Source of the DNA: DATKBT01 sp035546295 | Lineage (GTDB): Bacteria > Acidobacteriota > Thermoanaerobaculia > Multivoradales > Multivoraceae | Assembly: GCA_035546295.1 (NCBI GenBank) | Contig: DATKBT010000021.1 | Coordinates: forward strand, 60,219 to 124,218 | Length of the DNA: 64,000 bases | Reading direction: 5' to 3' | Shown here: positions 1 to 8,502 of the stretch, one piece after another | Position numbering within the stretch: the first letter of the stretch is position 1 | Layout: the number at the start of each line of letters is the position of its first letter | Position numbers and translations under genes: made by a program | Notes under the pieces: model-generated | The model's database searches: none | Told to the model about the DNA's origin: nothing | The model's input: only the letters and a program-made list of their open reading frames with translations

Positions 1-542
1 GCGCGTTGCGGCGGATCGACGATCGCGAGCCGCACCTCGTCACGCCCTCCCACCGCGCCGACGTCGCGGCCGACGCGCTCGAGCGCGTCTGCGGGCACCG
101 CGGCCGTCGCCAGGATCCAGCCCTCGGCCAGCAGGCCGTCGAGCGGGCCCGCAGCCTGCGGGCGCCGCCACAGCCGGCCCTCGATCACCACCGCGGCGAC
201 CGTTGCCAGCACCAGCCCCAGCGCCGTCCCTTCGTAGGTGACGATCGCCACCGGAGGCGTCGCGATCAGGGGCATGCCGCCGGTGGAAAGCGGATAGGCG
301 AGCGCGGTCTGCGAGGCGAGGAGCCAGGCGCCGAAGCCGCCGGCGAGAGCGCCGCAGATCGCGGCGGGCAGCACCTTCGAACGGCTCCGCTTCTCCGGCG
401 GATCCGGATCGAGATCGTCGGGCAGGGGGATCGACCCGCGGACCTCGAGGTCGACCGCTTCGGCCGCGCGCAGCACGGCCAGCGCGCGCCGCGCCCGGCG
501 CGCGTCCGAGCAGGCGACGTGGAGCCGGCGCAGCTCGCTCAC
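1..542 (-). CDS. actD: ActD-like subunit of alternative complex III (DUF3341), 3' end outside window
   Basis: This reading frame starts at a GTG whose TGA-overlapping context (GTGA) couples it to the end of the NrfD gene. It runs off the left edge of the window, so the C-terminus is missing. The visible protein of about 180 residues begins VSELRRLHVACSD. It has a hydrophobic segment (VLPAAICGALAGGFGAWLL), then YPLSTGGMPLIATPP and a second hydrophobic segment. That YPL-GG-P pattern between two membrane helices is typical of DUF3341/ActD proteins of the quinol-oxidising alternative complex III. Position directly after an ActC-like NrfD protein supports the call. The role of ActD within the complex is structural and membrane-anchored in solved complexes; I infer the same here. 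Confidence 0.8.
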   Translation of the reverse strand, partial: MSELRRLHVACSDARRARRALAVLRAAEAVDLEVRGSIPLPDDLDPDPPEKRSRSKVLPAAICGALAGGFGAWLLASQTALAYPLSTGGMPLIATPPVAIVTYEGTALGLVLATVAAVVIEGRLWRRPQAAGPLDGLLAEGWILATAAVPADALERVGRDVGAVGGRDEVRLAIVDPPQR

Positions 543-1951
543 GCCGGTTCCTCCGCGTGCAGCACCGCTCGCGCGTGCTCTTCCTCCTCGACCTCGCCCT
601 CGCGCACCTCCCATGCAGAGACGATCGGGAAGAGCTGGACGAACCCGAAGTAGAGGAACGCGAACAGGCCGATTGCGCCGACCGTGATGGCAATCTCGAC
701 GCCGCTCGGCACGTAGCTCCCGACGGTATTGGCGAGGCGCGTCACCGACAGCGACGGCACCACGATCAGCAGGCGCTCGAGCCACATGCCGACCACGACC
801 CCGAGGCCGACCAGCGCGATCGGCAGCGGGCGGCGACCCCAACGGAAGGGCAGGACCGCCAGCGGGATCACCCCGTTGACCAGGACCATCGTCCAGAACG
901 CCGGCGCCAACGGACCGTGGAACAGCTCGTGGTGGACGCGGGCCTCGGCGAGGTCGCCGCCGTACCAGGTCGTCAGATGCTCCGAGAACGTGAAGTAGAT
1001 CCAGAGCAGGGTCATGGCGACGAACAGGAGCCCCAGCTTGTCGAAGACAGCATTCGTCAACACGTGTCCCAGCCGCAGGCCGCCGCGCAGCAGCGCCATG
1101 GCGAGCAGCAGCATGGCGATCCCGGAGTAGATGGCGCCGACCACGAAGTAGGGGGCGAAGATGGTGCTCTTCCAGCCGGGGACGCGCGTCATCGCAAAGT
1201 CCCAGGAGACGATGCTGTGGACCGACACCGCGACCGGGATGATCGCCACCGCCAGGATGCGGATGCCCCAGTCGAGCGCCCGCCACTGATGGTGGGTCCC
1301 GCGCCAACCGAGCGCCAGGATCCGGTAGAGGCGGGCGAGCAGCGGGTGCGTCCGGGCGTAGCGGTCACGCAGCAGCGCGATGTCGGGGATCAGCGGCAGG
1401 ATCAGATAGAGCATGCTGCCGGTCAGGTAGGTGAAGATCGCCACCAGGTCCCACTGCAGGGGGGAGCGGAAGTTCGGCCACAGGTTGCGATAGTCGTAGA
1501 TCGGCAGCATCCGGTAGAACAGCCACGGCCGCCCCATGTGGATCAGCGGGAAGAGGCCGCCGATCATCAGCGCGAAGACCGTGATCGCCTCGGCGCAGCG
1601 GGTCAGCGGACGCCGCCACTCGGCGCCGGTGACGCGCAGGATCGCCGAGATCAGCGTCCCCGCGTGGCTGACGCCGATCCAGAAGACGAAGTTGACGATG
1701 TAGAAGCCCCAGAAGACGGGACGGTTGATGCCGGCGACCCCCAGGCCGCTGCGCGCCTGGTAGCCCCAGGCGACGAACAGCATCAGCACCAGCAGCCCGC
1801 TGATCGCGCTCCCGATCAGCAGCCTCGGACGCACCCCGACGAGCTCGAGCACGGAGCTCGATCCCGAGATCGGCCGGGATGCCGGCTCGGTCGGCGCCCC
1901 GGTGACGGATGGCGCCGGAGACGCGGCCGAGGCCGGACCGGGCTCAGCCAT
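539..1951 (-). CDS. actC: NrfD/ActC-like polytopic membrane subunit of alternative complex III
   Basis: A 470-residue, strongly hydrophobic protein of the NrfD/PsrC family with about ten predicted membrane helices and a short Pro/Ala-rich cytoplasmic N-terminus. In alternative complex III, ActC forms one of the two quinol-binding membrane modules and couples quinol oxidation to the Fe-S subunit. The start ATG at 1951 overlaps the last codons of the Fe-S gene by 8 bases. The stop overlaps the GTG of the ActD-like gene, so the genes are almost certainly co-translated. The C-terminal tail is acidic (VREGEVEEEEHARAVLH). A lone polysulfide or nitrite reductase NrfD is an alternative, but the pentaheme and ActD-like neighbours favour complex III. 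Confidence 0.88.
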   Translation of the reverse strand: MAEPGPASAASPAPSVTGAPTEPASRPISGSSSVLELVGVRPRLLIGSAISGLLVLMLFVAWGYQARSGLGVAGINRPVFWGFYIVNFVFWIGVSHAGTLISAILRVTGAEWRRPLTRCAEAITVFALMIGGLFPLIHMGRPWLFYRMLPIYDYRNLWPNFRSPLQWDLVAIFTYLTGSMLYLILPLIPDIALLRDRYARTHPLLARLYRILALGWRGTHHQWRALDWGIRILAVAIIPVAVSVHSIVSWDFAMTRVPGWKSTIFAPYFVVGAIYSGIAMLLLAMALLRGGLRLGHVLTNAVFDKLGLLFVAMTLLWIYFTFSEHLTTWYGGDLAEARVHHELFHGPLAPAFWTMVLVNGVIPLAVLPFRWGRRPLPIALVGLGVVVGMWLERLLIVVPSLSVTRLANTVGSYVPSGVEIAITVGAIGLFAFLYFGFVQLFPIVSAWEVREGEVEEEEHARAVLHAEEPA

Positions 1952-2747
1952 CCTCCCCCTCCTCTTCCTCTACCTCTTCCTCTTCCTCTACCTCTTCCTC
2001 TTCCTCTTCCTCTTCCTCTTCCTCTTCCTCTTCCTCTTCCTCATCCTCATCCTCATCCAGCGCGAACGCCCGACCTCGCAGGTAGGCGACCGCGGGATCC
2101 GTGCCCAGGTCTCCGAGCAGGTGGAACGCGCGGTCGCTGCGCCCGAGCCGCGAGACCTCGCTCTCGGGGTCGTCGCGGTCTCCGAAGGTGATCGCGCGGG
2201 TCGGACACGACTGCGCGCAGGCCGGCCGCACGTCGCCGTCGGCGAGCTCGCGGTTCTCGGACGCCGCGTCGTCGCGGGCCTCGTGGATCCGCTGGATGCA
2301 GAAGGTGCACTTCTCCATCACCCCGACGGGACGCACGCTGACGTCGGGGTTGAGCTGGCGATCGAGCGGCTCCGGCCACTCCGGGTCGAACCAGTTGAAG
2401 GTGCGCACCGTGTAGGGGCAGTTGTTGCCGCAGAAGCGGGTCCCGATGCAACGGCTGTAAACCATCGCGTTGAGACCCTCCTCGTTGTGGTAGGTCGCAT
2501 AGACCGGGCACACCGGCTCGCAGGGAGCTGCGCCGCAGTGCTGGCAGAGCACCGGCAGGAAGCGGACGCGCACGTCGGGAAAGTCGCCCTCGACGTAGCG
2601 CTCGAGGCGGAGCCAGTGCATGGTGCGCCCCTTCGCCGCCTCCTCCTCGCCGACCCAGGGCACGTTGTTCTCGGCTCCGCACGCCACCACGCAGGCACCG
2701 CAGCCGTTGCAGCGGTCGGTGTCGATGACCATGCCCCAGCGAGTCAT
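1944..2747 (-). CDS. actB2: ActB Fe-S subunit (four-cluster ferredoxin-type) with poly-glutamate tail
   Basis: A 267-residue ferredoxin-type electron-transfer protein. It carries four cysteine sets: DRCNGCGACVVAC near residue 12, CQHCGAAPCEPVCP near 70, the set around CIGTRFCGNNCP near 100, and KCTFC near 145. These would bind three [4Fe-4S] clusters and a fourth 3Fe or 4Fe cluster. In most alternative complex III operons this module is fused to the molybdopterin-like module as ActB; here the two are separate genes overlapping by ATGA at 2744-2747. After residue 225 the protein ends in a run of about 35 residues that are almost all Glu (with Asp, Val and Gly), encoded by a hexanucleotide repeat. 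This acidic tail is not part of the family fold. Confidence 0.88.
   Translation of the reverse strand: MTRWGMVIDTDRCNGCGACVVACGAENNVPWVGEEEAAKGRTMHWLRLERYVEGDFPDVRVRFLPVLCQHCGAAPCEPVCPVYATYHNEEGLNAMVYSRCIGTRFCGNNCPYTVRTFNWFDPEWPEPLDRQLNPDVSVRPVGVMEKCTFCIQRIHEARDDAASENRELADGDVRPACAQSCPTRAITFGDRDDPESEVSRLGRSDRAFHLLGDLGTDPAVAYLRGRAFALDEDEDEEEEEEEEEEEEEEEEEVEEEEEVEEEEGEDG
1950..2057. repeat. Hexanucleotide microsatellite (TCTTCC on plus) encoding the poly-Glu tail
   Basis: An almost pure pyrimidine tract on the plus strand, built mainly from TCTTCC/CTCTTC units with a few TAC and TCA interruptions. On the coding (minus) strand it reads as GAG/GAA codons. The unit length of six keeps the frame after slippage, so length variation would change the tail of the Fe-S protein without breaking it. 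It ends only a few bases from the NrfD start codon at 1951, so it also occupies the region where the NrfD ribosome-binding site lies. Confidence 0.9.
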
Positions 2748-5065
2748 CCGCGCTCTCCCTCTGCCGCTTCCGGGGCCGCCCCGGTCTGCTCACCCGCGCC
2801 CGGGCCACGTGACTTCGGCACGTGCGGTCGCCAGCCGCGCGGGATCTCCTCGGGCCGCCGCAGGCCGCGACCATAGACGGCGCTCCGACTCGCTCCCGGG
2901 ATCCTGGCCACCGTCACGACGACGTCACCGAGCGCCGCGACCCCGACCCCCTCCACCTCTCCGGCGGCCAGGAGGTGGAGGTCGGCGCCGCGATCCCGCG
3001 CGAACCGCCCGCGCCCACCGCCGCCGCCGAGCGGCACCGACACCGTCCCGGGACGAGCCGCGGGCGTGACGAAGGCGACGGCCTCGATCGAGGCGGCTTC
3101 GATCGAGGAGCTCGCGGCTCCGGCCGGCTCGACCGAGAGCCGCACCCGATCGCCGGTCTCGACGCCGAGGAGATCGGCGTCGGCCGGAGCCAGCTCGGCC
3201 CAGCTCGACCACATCACGGTCGACATCGGATCGGGCAGCTCTTGCAGCCAGGGACGGTTGGCCATCTCCGCGTCTCCCTTGACCGAGACGAAGGGAATCA
3301 GGCGGAGCGCCGCGTCCTCCGAGCTCGGCGGCCTGGCCGACGCGGGATCCTCGAGCACCGCCACCGACGGCACCGCCCCGCCGCGCGCGAGCGCGCTTCG
3401 TGGACGCGCCATCCTCGCCTCCTCCGCGCCAGCCGACTCGGCTTCGCCCGGGCTCTCGGGCCAGAAGCCGGCGTCGAAGGCCCGCCGCTGAGCCGCCCGG
3501 TCGTCCTCGGCGACCACCGCCTGCACGAGCTCCTCGAAGCCCGACCAGGGCAGCTCGACCGCGAGGCGGTCCTGTGTCGCAGCGATCGCGAGCGCGAGAT
3601 CGCCGGGGTGCCGCGCCTCTCCCAGCGGCTCGCGGACCGGCTGGGCGAGCGAGATCGCGACCCCAGCCGGTCCGGCCTGGGGTGTGGTCGCGACCAGACG
3701 CTCGAGGTCGACCTGGGCCGGCAGCACGAGCTCGGAGGCGAGCGCGGTGTCCGACCACGACGAACCGAGGGTCACGACGTGAGGGGCCTGCGACCACGCG
3801 TCGCGCAGCCGCGGGGACGCGCCCTGCAGAGGATCCGCGTCGGCGACCAGCATCAGCTCGACCTGTCCAGCCGCTAGCCGGCGCGTCAGCTCGGCGATCG
3901 AGATCGGCTCGACTCCGCCTTCGGTCAGGCGCTCGATCGCGGGCGGCAGCGACATCGTCGGCCGCTCCCCGCCGGCGACCAGGAGCGAGAGAGCCAGGAT
4001 CGAGCTGACCTGAGCCAGCCCGTCGGCGCCGAGGGCCGCCGATCCACCGCCCAGCACCACCGGCCGCCGGGCCCGGCGCAGCGTCTCGGCGACGCTCCGG
4101 ATGGAGGCGACCGCGACGTCGCAGGCCGTCGCCGCCTCCTCGAGGGAAGGGGGATCGCCGGTGAAGATCGCGCGGTAGCGCCCGGCGGCCTCCGGGCTGA
4201 CCCGATCGCTCGTCAACAGAGCGCCAGCGAGCGCTCGAGCGAGCACGCCCTCGGTCCCCGGGCGCACCGGGAGCCAGCGGTCGGCGCGCGCGGCGGTGAG
4301 CGACATGCGCGGCAGCGCCGCGACGAAACGCATTCGAGGATTCCGCTCGCGCGCATCCTGGAGCGCCCGCGCAAGGTGCACGGGGCTGCGCCATCGGTCG
4401 ATCAGGTCGCCGCCGATGGTGAGCACGAGATCGACGCCCTCGAGGTCGTAGCGGGGGAGCTCGGCGCGACCGAGCACGACACGCGCCGCCTCGCGCTCGA
4501 CCGCCGCGTCGGCGGCCTCGGAGCGCACGAACAGGGCGCCGTCCAGAGCGGCCGCGACGCGGCGCCAGAGCCCCTCGAGCACCCCGTCCGGCGGCGCCAG
4601 GATGGCGATCGACTCCGCTCCGCGCGCCCTGCCGTCGGCGATCCGCTCGGCCACGGCGGCGAGCGCCTCCTCCCAGGAGGTCGTCTCCCATCCGCCGCCG
4701 GCCACCCGCCGCTGGGGCGTCGTGACCCGGTCGGGGTCGTACAGGCCCTGGGGCGCCGACTGCCCGAGCGCGCACAGCCCACCGCGACCCACCGGGTGCT
4801 CGGGGTTGCCCTCGATCTTCTTGACCTCGCCGTCGGCCAGCCGCACGCGCGTGCCGCAGCCCGCCGGGCACTGCCCGCAGACGCCGAGCCGGAAGGACGG
4901 AACGCCCGGGATCGGCGCGTTGCGCTCGATCGGCTGCTCGATGAACCCCACGTGAGGCCGCTGGCAGCCCTCGAGCAGCGCGACGCCGGCCGCCACTCCC
5001 GAGGCGCGGAGGAAATCGCGACGATCGAGACGCCCCACCATCGATCTCGGACGCTCGTCGCTCAT
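2744..5065 (-). CDS. actB1: ActB molybdopterin-oxidoreductase-like subunit with Tat-type leader
   Basis: A 773-residue protein of the DMSO-reductase superfamily as found in alternative complex III, where the homologous domain usually lacks the molybdenum cofactor. The N-terminus has a twin-arginine-like leader (RRDFLRASGVAAG) followed by a hydrophobic stretch and a Cys. A CGQCPAGCGTRV motif and GGLCALGQSAPQGLYDPDR follow, where catalytic members bind an Fe-S cluster. I chose the ATG at 5065 because the leader starts just after it and because it overlaps the stop of the cytochrome gene (TGATG). The stop overlaps the Fe-S gene by ATGA. Whether it holds a cofactor cannot be told from sequence. 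Confidence 0.85.
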   Translation of the reverse strand: MSDERPRSMVGRLDRRDFLRASGVAAGVALLEGCQRPHVGFIEQPIERNAPIPGVPSFRLGVCGQCPAGCGTRVRLADGEVKKIEGNPEHPVGRGGLCALGQSAPQGLYDPDRVTTPQRRVAGGGWETTSWEEALAAVAERIADGRARGAESIAILAPPDGVLEGLWRRVAAALDGALFVRSEAADAAVEREAARVVLGRAELPRYDLEGVDLVLTIGGDLIDRWRSPVHLARALQDARERNPRMRFVAALPRMSLTAARADRWLPVRPGTEGVLARALAGALLTSDRVSPEAAGRYRAIFTGDPPSLEEAATACDVAVASIRSVAETLRRARRPVVLGGGSAALGADGLAQVSSILALSLLVAGGERPTMSLPPAIERLTEGGVEPISIAELTRRLAAGQVELMLVADADPLQGASPRLRDAWSQAPHVVTLGSSWSDTALASELVLPAQVDLERLVATTPQAGPAGVAISLAQPVREPLGEARHPGDLALAIAATQDRLAVELPWSGFEELVQAVVAEDDRAAQRRAFDAGFWPESPGEAESAGAEEARMARPRSALARGGAVPSVAVLEDPASARPPSSEDAALRLIPFVSVKGDAEMANRPWLQELPDPMSTVMWSSWAELAPADADLLGVETGDRVRLSVEPAGAASSSIEAASIEAVAFVTPAARPGTVSVPLGGGGGRGRFARDRGADLHLLAAGEVEGVGVAALGDVVVTVARIPGASRSAVYGRGLRRPEEIPRGWRPHVPKSRGPGAGEQTGAAPEAAEGERG

Positions 5066-5637
5066 CAGTAGTGGCAGGTCAGGCAGTCGGTGGAGGCGCC
5101 GCGCTCCTGGTGACAGTCGACGCACCAGCTCATGTCGGCGACCTGGCGCACCGGCTCGGCGAGCGCCATCGAGGGCACGTCGCCGTGACACTCTTGGCAC
5201 TCGACGCCGGCTCGGGCGTGCGGAGCGTGGCGGAAGTGGACCATCGCCTGCTCCGGGAGGACGTTGATCTTGCGCCAGACGATCGGCTGCTCGGCCTCGA
5301 AGGCGGCCATCACCTTGACCACCTCGGGGTGGTCGGGGATCGCGTGGCGATGGCACTGCGCGCAGATCGCGACCGGCGGCAGGCCGGCGCGGCTGAAACG
5401 CTCGGCGCCGCGGTGGCATCGGGTGCAGGTCAGGTCCTGCTCGATGTGCACCTTGTGGACGAACGCGATCGGCTGCGGCGGGACGTCCCCGGGCGGCGGC
5501 GGCCCGCAGGCGATGGCGGCGAGAGAGGCGACCGCCGAGGCCAGGAGCGCGAGATGAGCGGAGGGAGCGAGCCGGCGCCGTCTAAGCTGCTCGAGCGCGT
5601 CGAGCTCGGCCGCCCCGCCGGGCTGTGGGAGGGGCAC
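5065..5637 (-). CDS. actA: Pentaheme c-type cytochrome lipoprotein, ActA-like
   Basis: The protein carries five CxxCH heme-binding motifs in order: CTRCH, CAQCH, CQECH, CVDCH and CLTCH, the last two residues from its C-terminus. The N-terminus has an arginine cluster, a hydrophobic segment and a lipobox-like ending (SLAAIACG), so it is probably a periplasm-facing lipoprotein. Five hemes and first place in the operon match ActA of alternative complex III, which passes electrons from the ActB clusters to a soluble or oxidase-bound acceptor. No ATG lies near the signal peptide. The best in-frame start is GTG at 5637, so the start is uncertain. That start overlaps the divergent methyltransferase gene. 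Confidence 0.82.
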   Translation of the reverse strand: MPLPQPGGAAELDALEQLRRRRLAPSAHLALLASAVASLAAIACGPPPPGDVPPQPIAFVHKVHIEQDLTCTRCHRGAERFSRAGLPPVAICAQCHRHAIPDHPEVVKVMAAFEAEQPIVWRKINVLPEQAMVHFRHAPHARAGVECQECHGDVPSMALAEPVRQVADMSWCVDCHQERGASTDCLTCHY

Positions 5638-6234
5638 CTCGCGGATGGGCGCGCCGACGCGATGCGGCGCCTGCTGTCGTGGATGGAGCCGTTGCGCGGC
5701 CTCGAGGTCCTCGACGCCGGCTGCGGTCACGGGACGGTCGCGGTCGAGCTGGCTCGCCGCGGCGCCCACGTCCTCGCCTGCGACCGCGACCTCGGGCGCG
5801 CCCGCTCCGCCGCTTCGCGCGCCCGCTCCGGCGCTCCGCGCGCCCACGCCGCCGGAGCCGGTCTCGCCGTCATCGTGGCCGATCTCGCCGCCGCCGCGCC
5901 CTGGGGGGACGGGCCGACGACCTGGCTGTGCTGGGAGCTCTTCGAGCACCTCTCGATCGAGCAGCGGCGGGGGCTCCTGCGCGTGATGGAGGAGAGCCGG
6001 GCGAGCGCGCTGTTCTTCGCCGCGCGCGTCGAGTCCCGGCTCGGCGCGCTGGTCGCGCCGCTGCTCGACTCGAGCAAGCGCGGCGCGGGAGAGCACGCCT
6101 CCCCGCTCCCCACCCTCGATCCGGTTCTCCTGCTGCGCGAGATCCACCTCGAGACCGACCTGCGTCTCGAGCGCACCGAAACCCTGACCCGGCGCAACGG
6201 AGCCCTGGCCCTCGCGCAGATGCGCCGTCCCTGA
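5554..6234 (+). CDS. Class I SAM-dependent methyltransferase
   Basis: A 226-residue protein with a clear SAM-binding motif I (LEVLDAGCGHGTVAVELA) near residue 50, an acidic motif II (VLACDRD) and a motif around VADLAAAAPW. A later EHLS segment is where such enzymes often place substrate contacts. The substrate is not evident. Mg-protoporphyrin methyltransferase was considered because of general similarity, but its specific motifs and any photosynthesis genes are absent. The ATG at 5554 would make the gene overlap the divergent cytochrome gene by about 84 bases. An internal ATG at 5662 would avoid this but leave little sequence ahead of motif I. Confidence 0.7.
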   Translation: MSGGSEPAPSKLLERVELGRPAGLWEGHLADGRADAMRRLLSWMEPLRGLEVLDAGCGHGTVAVELARRGAHVLACDRDLGRARSAASRARSGAPRAHAAGAGLAVIVADLAAAAPWGDGPTTWLCWELFEHLSIEQRRGLLRVMEESRASALFFAARVESRLGALVAPLLDSSKRGAGEHASPLPTLDPVLLLREIHLETDLRLERTETLTRRNGALALAQMRRP

Positions 6235-6654
6235 GCCGGGTCGGCGACCCGCTCGATGGCGGAGGGAGACTTCCTCCGCACGCCTCTCCGGCGTTCCTCT
6301 CGCCGGCGGCACCGTCACCTCGAGCTGCGGGAGCGTCATCGTGAAGCGGGCTTTATATCACTCGTCACGACACCGTCTCGACCGCCTCGACGAACGGTAA
6401 GCGGTCGTCTGCGGGCCGCTGCATCGCCGGCAGACCAGACGGATTCTCCGGCACCGGCGTCACTCCAGGAGAGCCACCGTCGACAGGATCGACCTTCGGC
6501 CCCGACCCCGCGACCCGACACGCTCGCCGAGCCGTCCGTGCGTCGTCGGGCCTGCGGGCGCCGGCGTCTGCCCCGGCGCGGTAGTCTCTGCCCGAGTCCG
6601 CGGGAGAGCGAGAGCACGAACGCGCTCGACGTTCACGACCGGAGGGAGGCCAGC
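6235..6654. other. Intergenic region, no gene seen
   Basis: About 420 bases between the methyltransferase stop and the enoyl-CoA hydratase start. It is somewhat less biased in codon-position composition than the flanking genes. Open frames across it show no recognisable protein. An AT-richer patch (TTTATATCA at about 6352) could be part of a promoter, but no matching -35 box was found. Confidence 0.5.
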
Positions 6655-7506
6655 GTGGTCGACGATTCCACCTACCGACACATCCGCTACGAGGTCGACG
6701 ATCCGGTCGCGACCCTCACGCTCGATCGACCCGATCGCCTCAACGCCTTCACCGGCCAGATGCTCACCGAGATGGCGCACGCGCTCGAGCGGGCCGAGCG
6801 GGATCCCAAGGTGGTGGGGATCGTGCTCACCGGCGCGGGGCGCGGCTTCTGCGCCGGCGCCGACATGGAGATGCTGCGCTCGGTCAGCGAGGGGGAGGGC
6901 CGCGCGGGAGAGGCCTTCGAGGGGGACCTGCCGGCGCCGGGCGCCGAGGAGATGGGGAAGGAGTTCGAGGTGGGCTACGCCTACCTGATGGTGGTGCGCA
7001 AGCCGATCGTCGCCGCCATCAACGGCCCCTGCGCGGGCCTCGGCTTCGCGATCGCCCTGCTCTGCGACCTCCGCTTCGCCTCCGACCGCGCCGTCTTCAC
7101 CAGCGCCTTCGCCAACCGGGGCCTGATCGCCGAGCACGGCACGAGCTGGATCCTGCCACGCCTCGCCGGCCCGGCAAACGCGCTCGACATCCTCTGGAGC
7201 GGACGCAAATTCGACGCCGACGAGGCGCTGCGCATGGGGGTGGTCAACCGCATCTACCCCCACGACGATCTGGTCTCAGGGGCGACCTCCTATCTGCGCG
7301 GCCTGGCCGCCACCTCGGCACCCAGGTCGCTGATGATCATGAAGCAGCAGATCTACAAGCACCTCAACGCGACCATCGGGCCCGCCCTCGAGGAGTCGAT
7401 CACGCTGATGAACGAGAGCCTCACCCGTGAGGAGTTTCGCGAGGGGGTGGCGTCGTTCCTGGAGAAACGGCCCCCCGCGTTCCCCAGGATCGGCGAGGAA
7501 GAGTGA
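6655..7506 (+). CDS. Enoyl-CoA hydratase/isomerase family protein (crotonase fold)
   Basis: A 283-residue crotonase-fold protein that would hydrate or isomerise acyl-CoA substrates in fatty-acid or amino-acid breakdown. The acyl-CoA and oxyanion-hole regions are visible as GAGRGFCAGADMEML and NGPCAGLGFAIALLCDLRFA. The catalytic-region segment is FANRGLIAEHGTSWILPRL, and the C-terminal helix ends EKRPPAFP. The GTG at 6655 was chosen over the far upstream ATG because a strong Shine-Dalgarno sequence (GGAGGGAGG) sits 5 bases before it and family similarity begins there. No partner beta-oxidation genes are adjacent; the specific substrate is unknown. Confidence 0.88.
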   Translation: MVDDSTYRHIRYEVDDPVATLTLDRPDRLNAFTGQMLTEMAHALERAERDPKVVGIVLTGAGRGFCAGADMEMLRSVSEGEGRAGEAFEGDLPAPGAEEMGKEFEVGYAYLMVVRKPIVAAINGPCAGLGFAIALLCDLRFASDRAVFTSAFANRGLIAEHGTSWILPRLAGPANALDILWSGRKFDADEALRMGVVNRIYPHDDLVSGATSYLRGLAATSAPRSLMIMKQQIYKHLNATIGPALEESITLMNESLTREEFREGVASFLEKRPPAFPRIGEEE

Positions 7507-7645
7507 GCCCCGACCGGCGACGCGGTCCGGGCGCGACAGGGACGAGCTCGAGGCGCGACTGTGAGTCGGGCTCGAGGCGACGGCGCCCTCAATCGGAGTG
7601 CTTGCGCCATTGGCCGGCGAAGGGCACGGCGGGCGGGATCTCGAC

Positions 7646-7828
7646 TCACTCCTGCTCGGTGGTGACCTCGGCCTCGCCGTGCTCGTCGAACTCGACCTGG
7701 ATCACGTTGGGACGACAGCAGACGGTGCAGTCCTCGACGTAGCGTTGGCGCCGCTCGGCGGAGGGATCGAGCTCGATCTCGAAGAGCTCGCCGCACCAGG
7801 CGCAACGCACCGTGAACCAGGTCTCCAC
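7646..7828 (-). CDS. Small CPXCG-type cysteine-rich protein
   Basis: A 60-residue protein with a CAWCG motif near the start and a CTVCCRP motif near residue 38, the two-knuckle layout of the CPXCG family (small zinc-ribbon-like proteins of unknown function). An acidic, Asp/Glu-rich C-terminus follows. The GTG at 7828 sits 8 bases after the stop of the upstream lipoprotein gene, and a GGGAGTGAGG stretch overlapping that stop can serve as its ribosome-binding site. The longer open frame upstream of the GTG is a shadow of that lipoprotein gene. Function is not known for the family. Confidence 0.75.
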   Translation of the reverse strand: METWFTVRCAWCGELFEIELDPSAERRQRYVEDCTVCCRPNVIQVEFDEHGEAEVTTEQE

Positions 7829-7836
7829 GCGGCGCC

Positions 7837-8379
7837 TCACTCCCCCGCGGAGGTGTGGTCGTGGACGATTCGCCACCCCTCGGGGCGGCGCTCGACGATC
7901 AGGGTGAACAGCCCGGTCGGCCGGTCCCGATCGCGCTCGAGCACGTACTGGCCGTGCGCGGCCGCAAAGCGCAGCCCCATCGGCTGGACGTCGACGTCGA
8001 CGAAGGAGAGAGTGCCCATCGCCGAGCGGTCCGGATAGCGCAGGCGGTAGCGTCCCAGGGTCTCCTGCCAACCGTGGGTGACCTCCCCGCCGGACACGAA
8101 GCGCAGCTCGGGGCTGTTCCAGTAGCCGGCCATGTAGGCCTCGAGGTCGCCACGGTTCCAGGCCTCGACCTGGGCGTCGAGCAGGGCTCGGATCTCGGCT
8201 CTCGCCTGCTCGGGATCGAGCACCGGGTAGGTCGGCGCGGTGGTCGCCGAGGGCTCCGTCGCCGCTGGTGCTGGCGCGAACTGCGCGTTGCCCTCAGCGA
8301 CAGGATCGGTGCAGCCCGCGGAGACGGTCAGGACGGTCGCCAGGACGAGGGTGGCGGTTCGGTGCGCGGTGCTCGGCAT
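7837..8379 (-). CDS. Lipoprotein with SnoaL/DUF4440-like (NTF2-fold) domain
   Basis: A 180-residue protein starting with a lipoprotein signal (LVLATVLTVSAGC, Cys near residue 23). An Ala/Thr/Pro-rich linker and an NTF2-like domain follow. The domain shows the recurring pattern AQVEAWNRGDLEAYMAGYW ... SGGEVTHGWQETLGRYR ... GWRIVHDHTS seen in SnoaL-like/DUF4440 proteins. These bind or turn over small molecules in some cases, but most members have no assigned role. It lies just upstream of, and is probably co-transcribed with, the CPXCG gene, and is divergent from the R2-like oxidase. Confidence 0.75.
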   Translation of the reverse strand: MPSTAHRTATLVLATVLTVSAGCTDPVAEGNAQFAPAPAATEPSATTAPTYPVLDPEQARAEIRALLDAQVEAWNRGDLEAYMAGYWNSPELRFVSGGEVTHGWQETLGRYRLRYPDRSAMGTLSFVDVDVQPMGLRFAAAHGQYVLERDRDRPTGLFTLIVERRPEGWRIVHDHTSAGE

Positions 8380-8502
8380 CGGCGGGAGCCGGTCGGTCGG
8401 AGGGGCCGGCGTCGAGATCTCCGGCGTCGAGATCTTACGCGCCCCGATCTCGCCCGACCGCTCGCCGCCCCGGTGATACCGTCATCGTCGCAGGAGATCG
8501 CG

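Noticed and set aside
557..2191. A 544-codon plus-strand frame across the NrfD and Fe-S genes
   Set aside because: Gln/Asp/Arg-rich shadow with a run of Pro-Leu from the microsatellite; the opposite strand has complete NrfD and ferredoxin signatures.
5554..6234. Mg-protoporphyrin IX methyltransferase (BchM) and a phototrophy locus
   Set aside because: Only the general SAM-binding motif fits, and no chlorophyll or reaction-centre genes are present.
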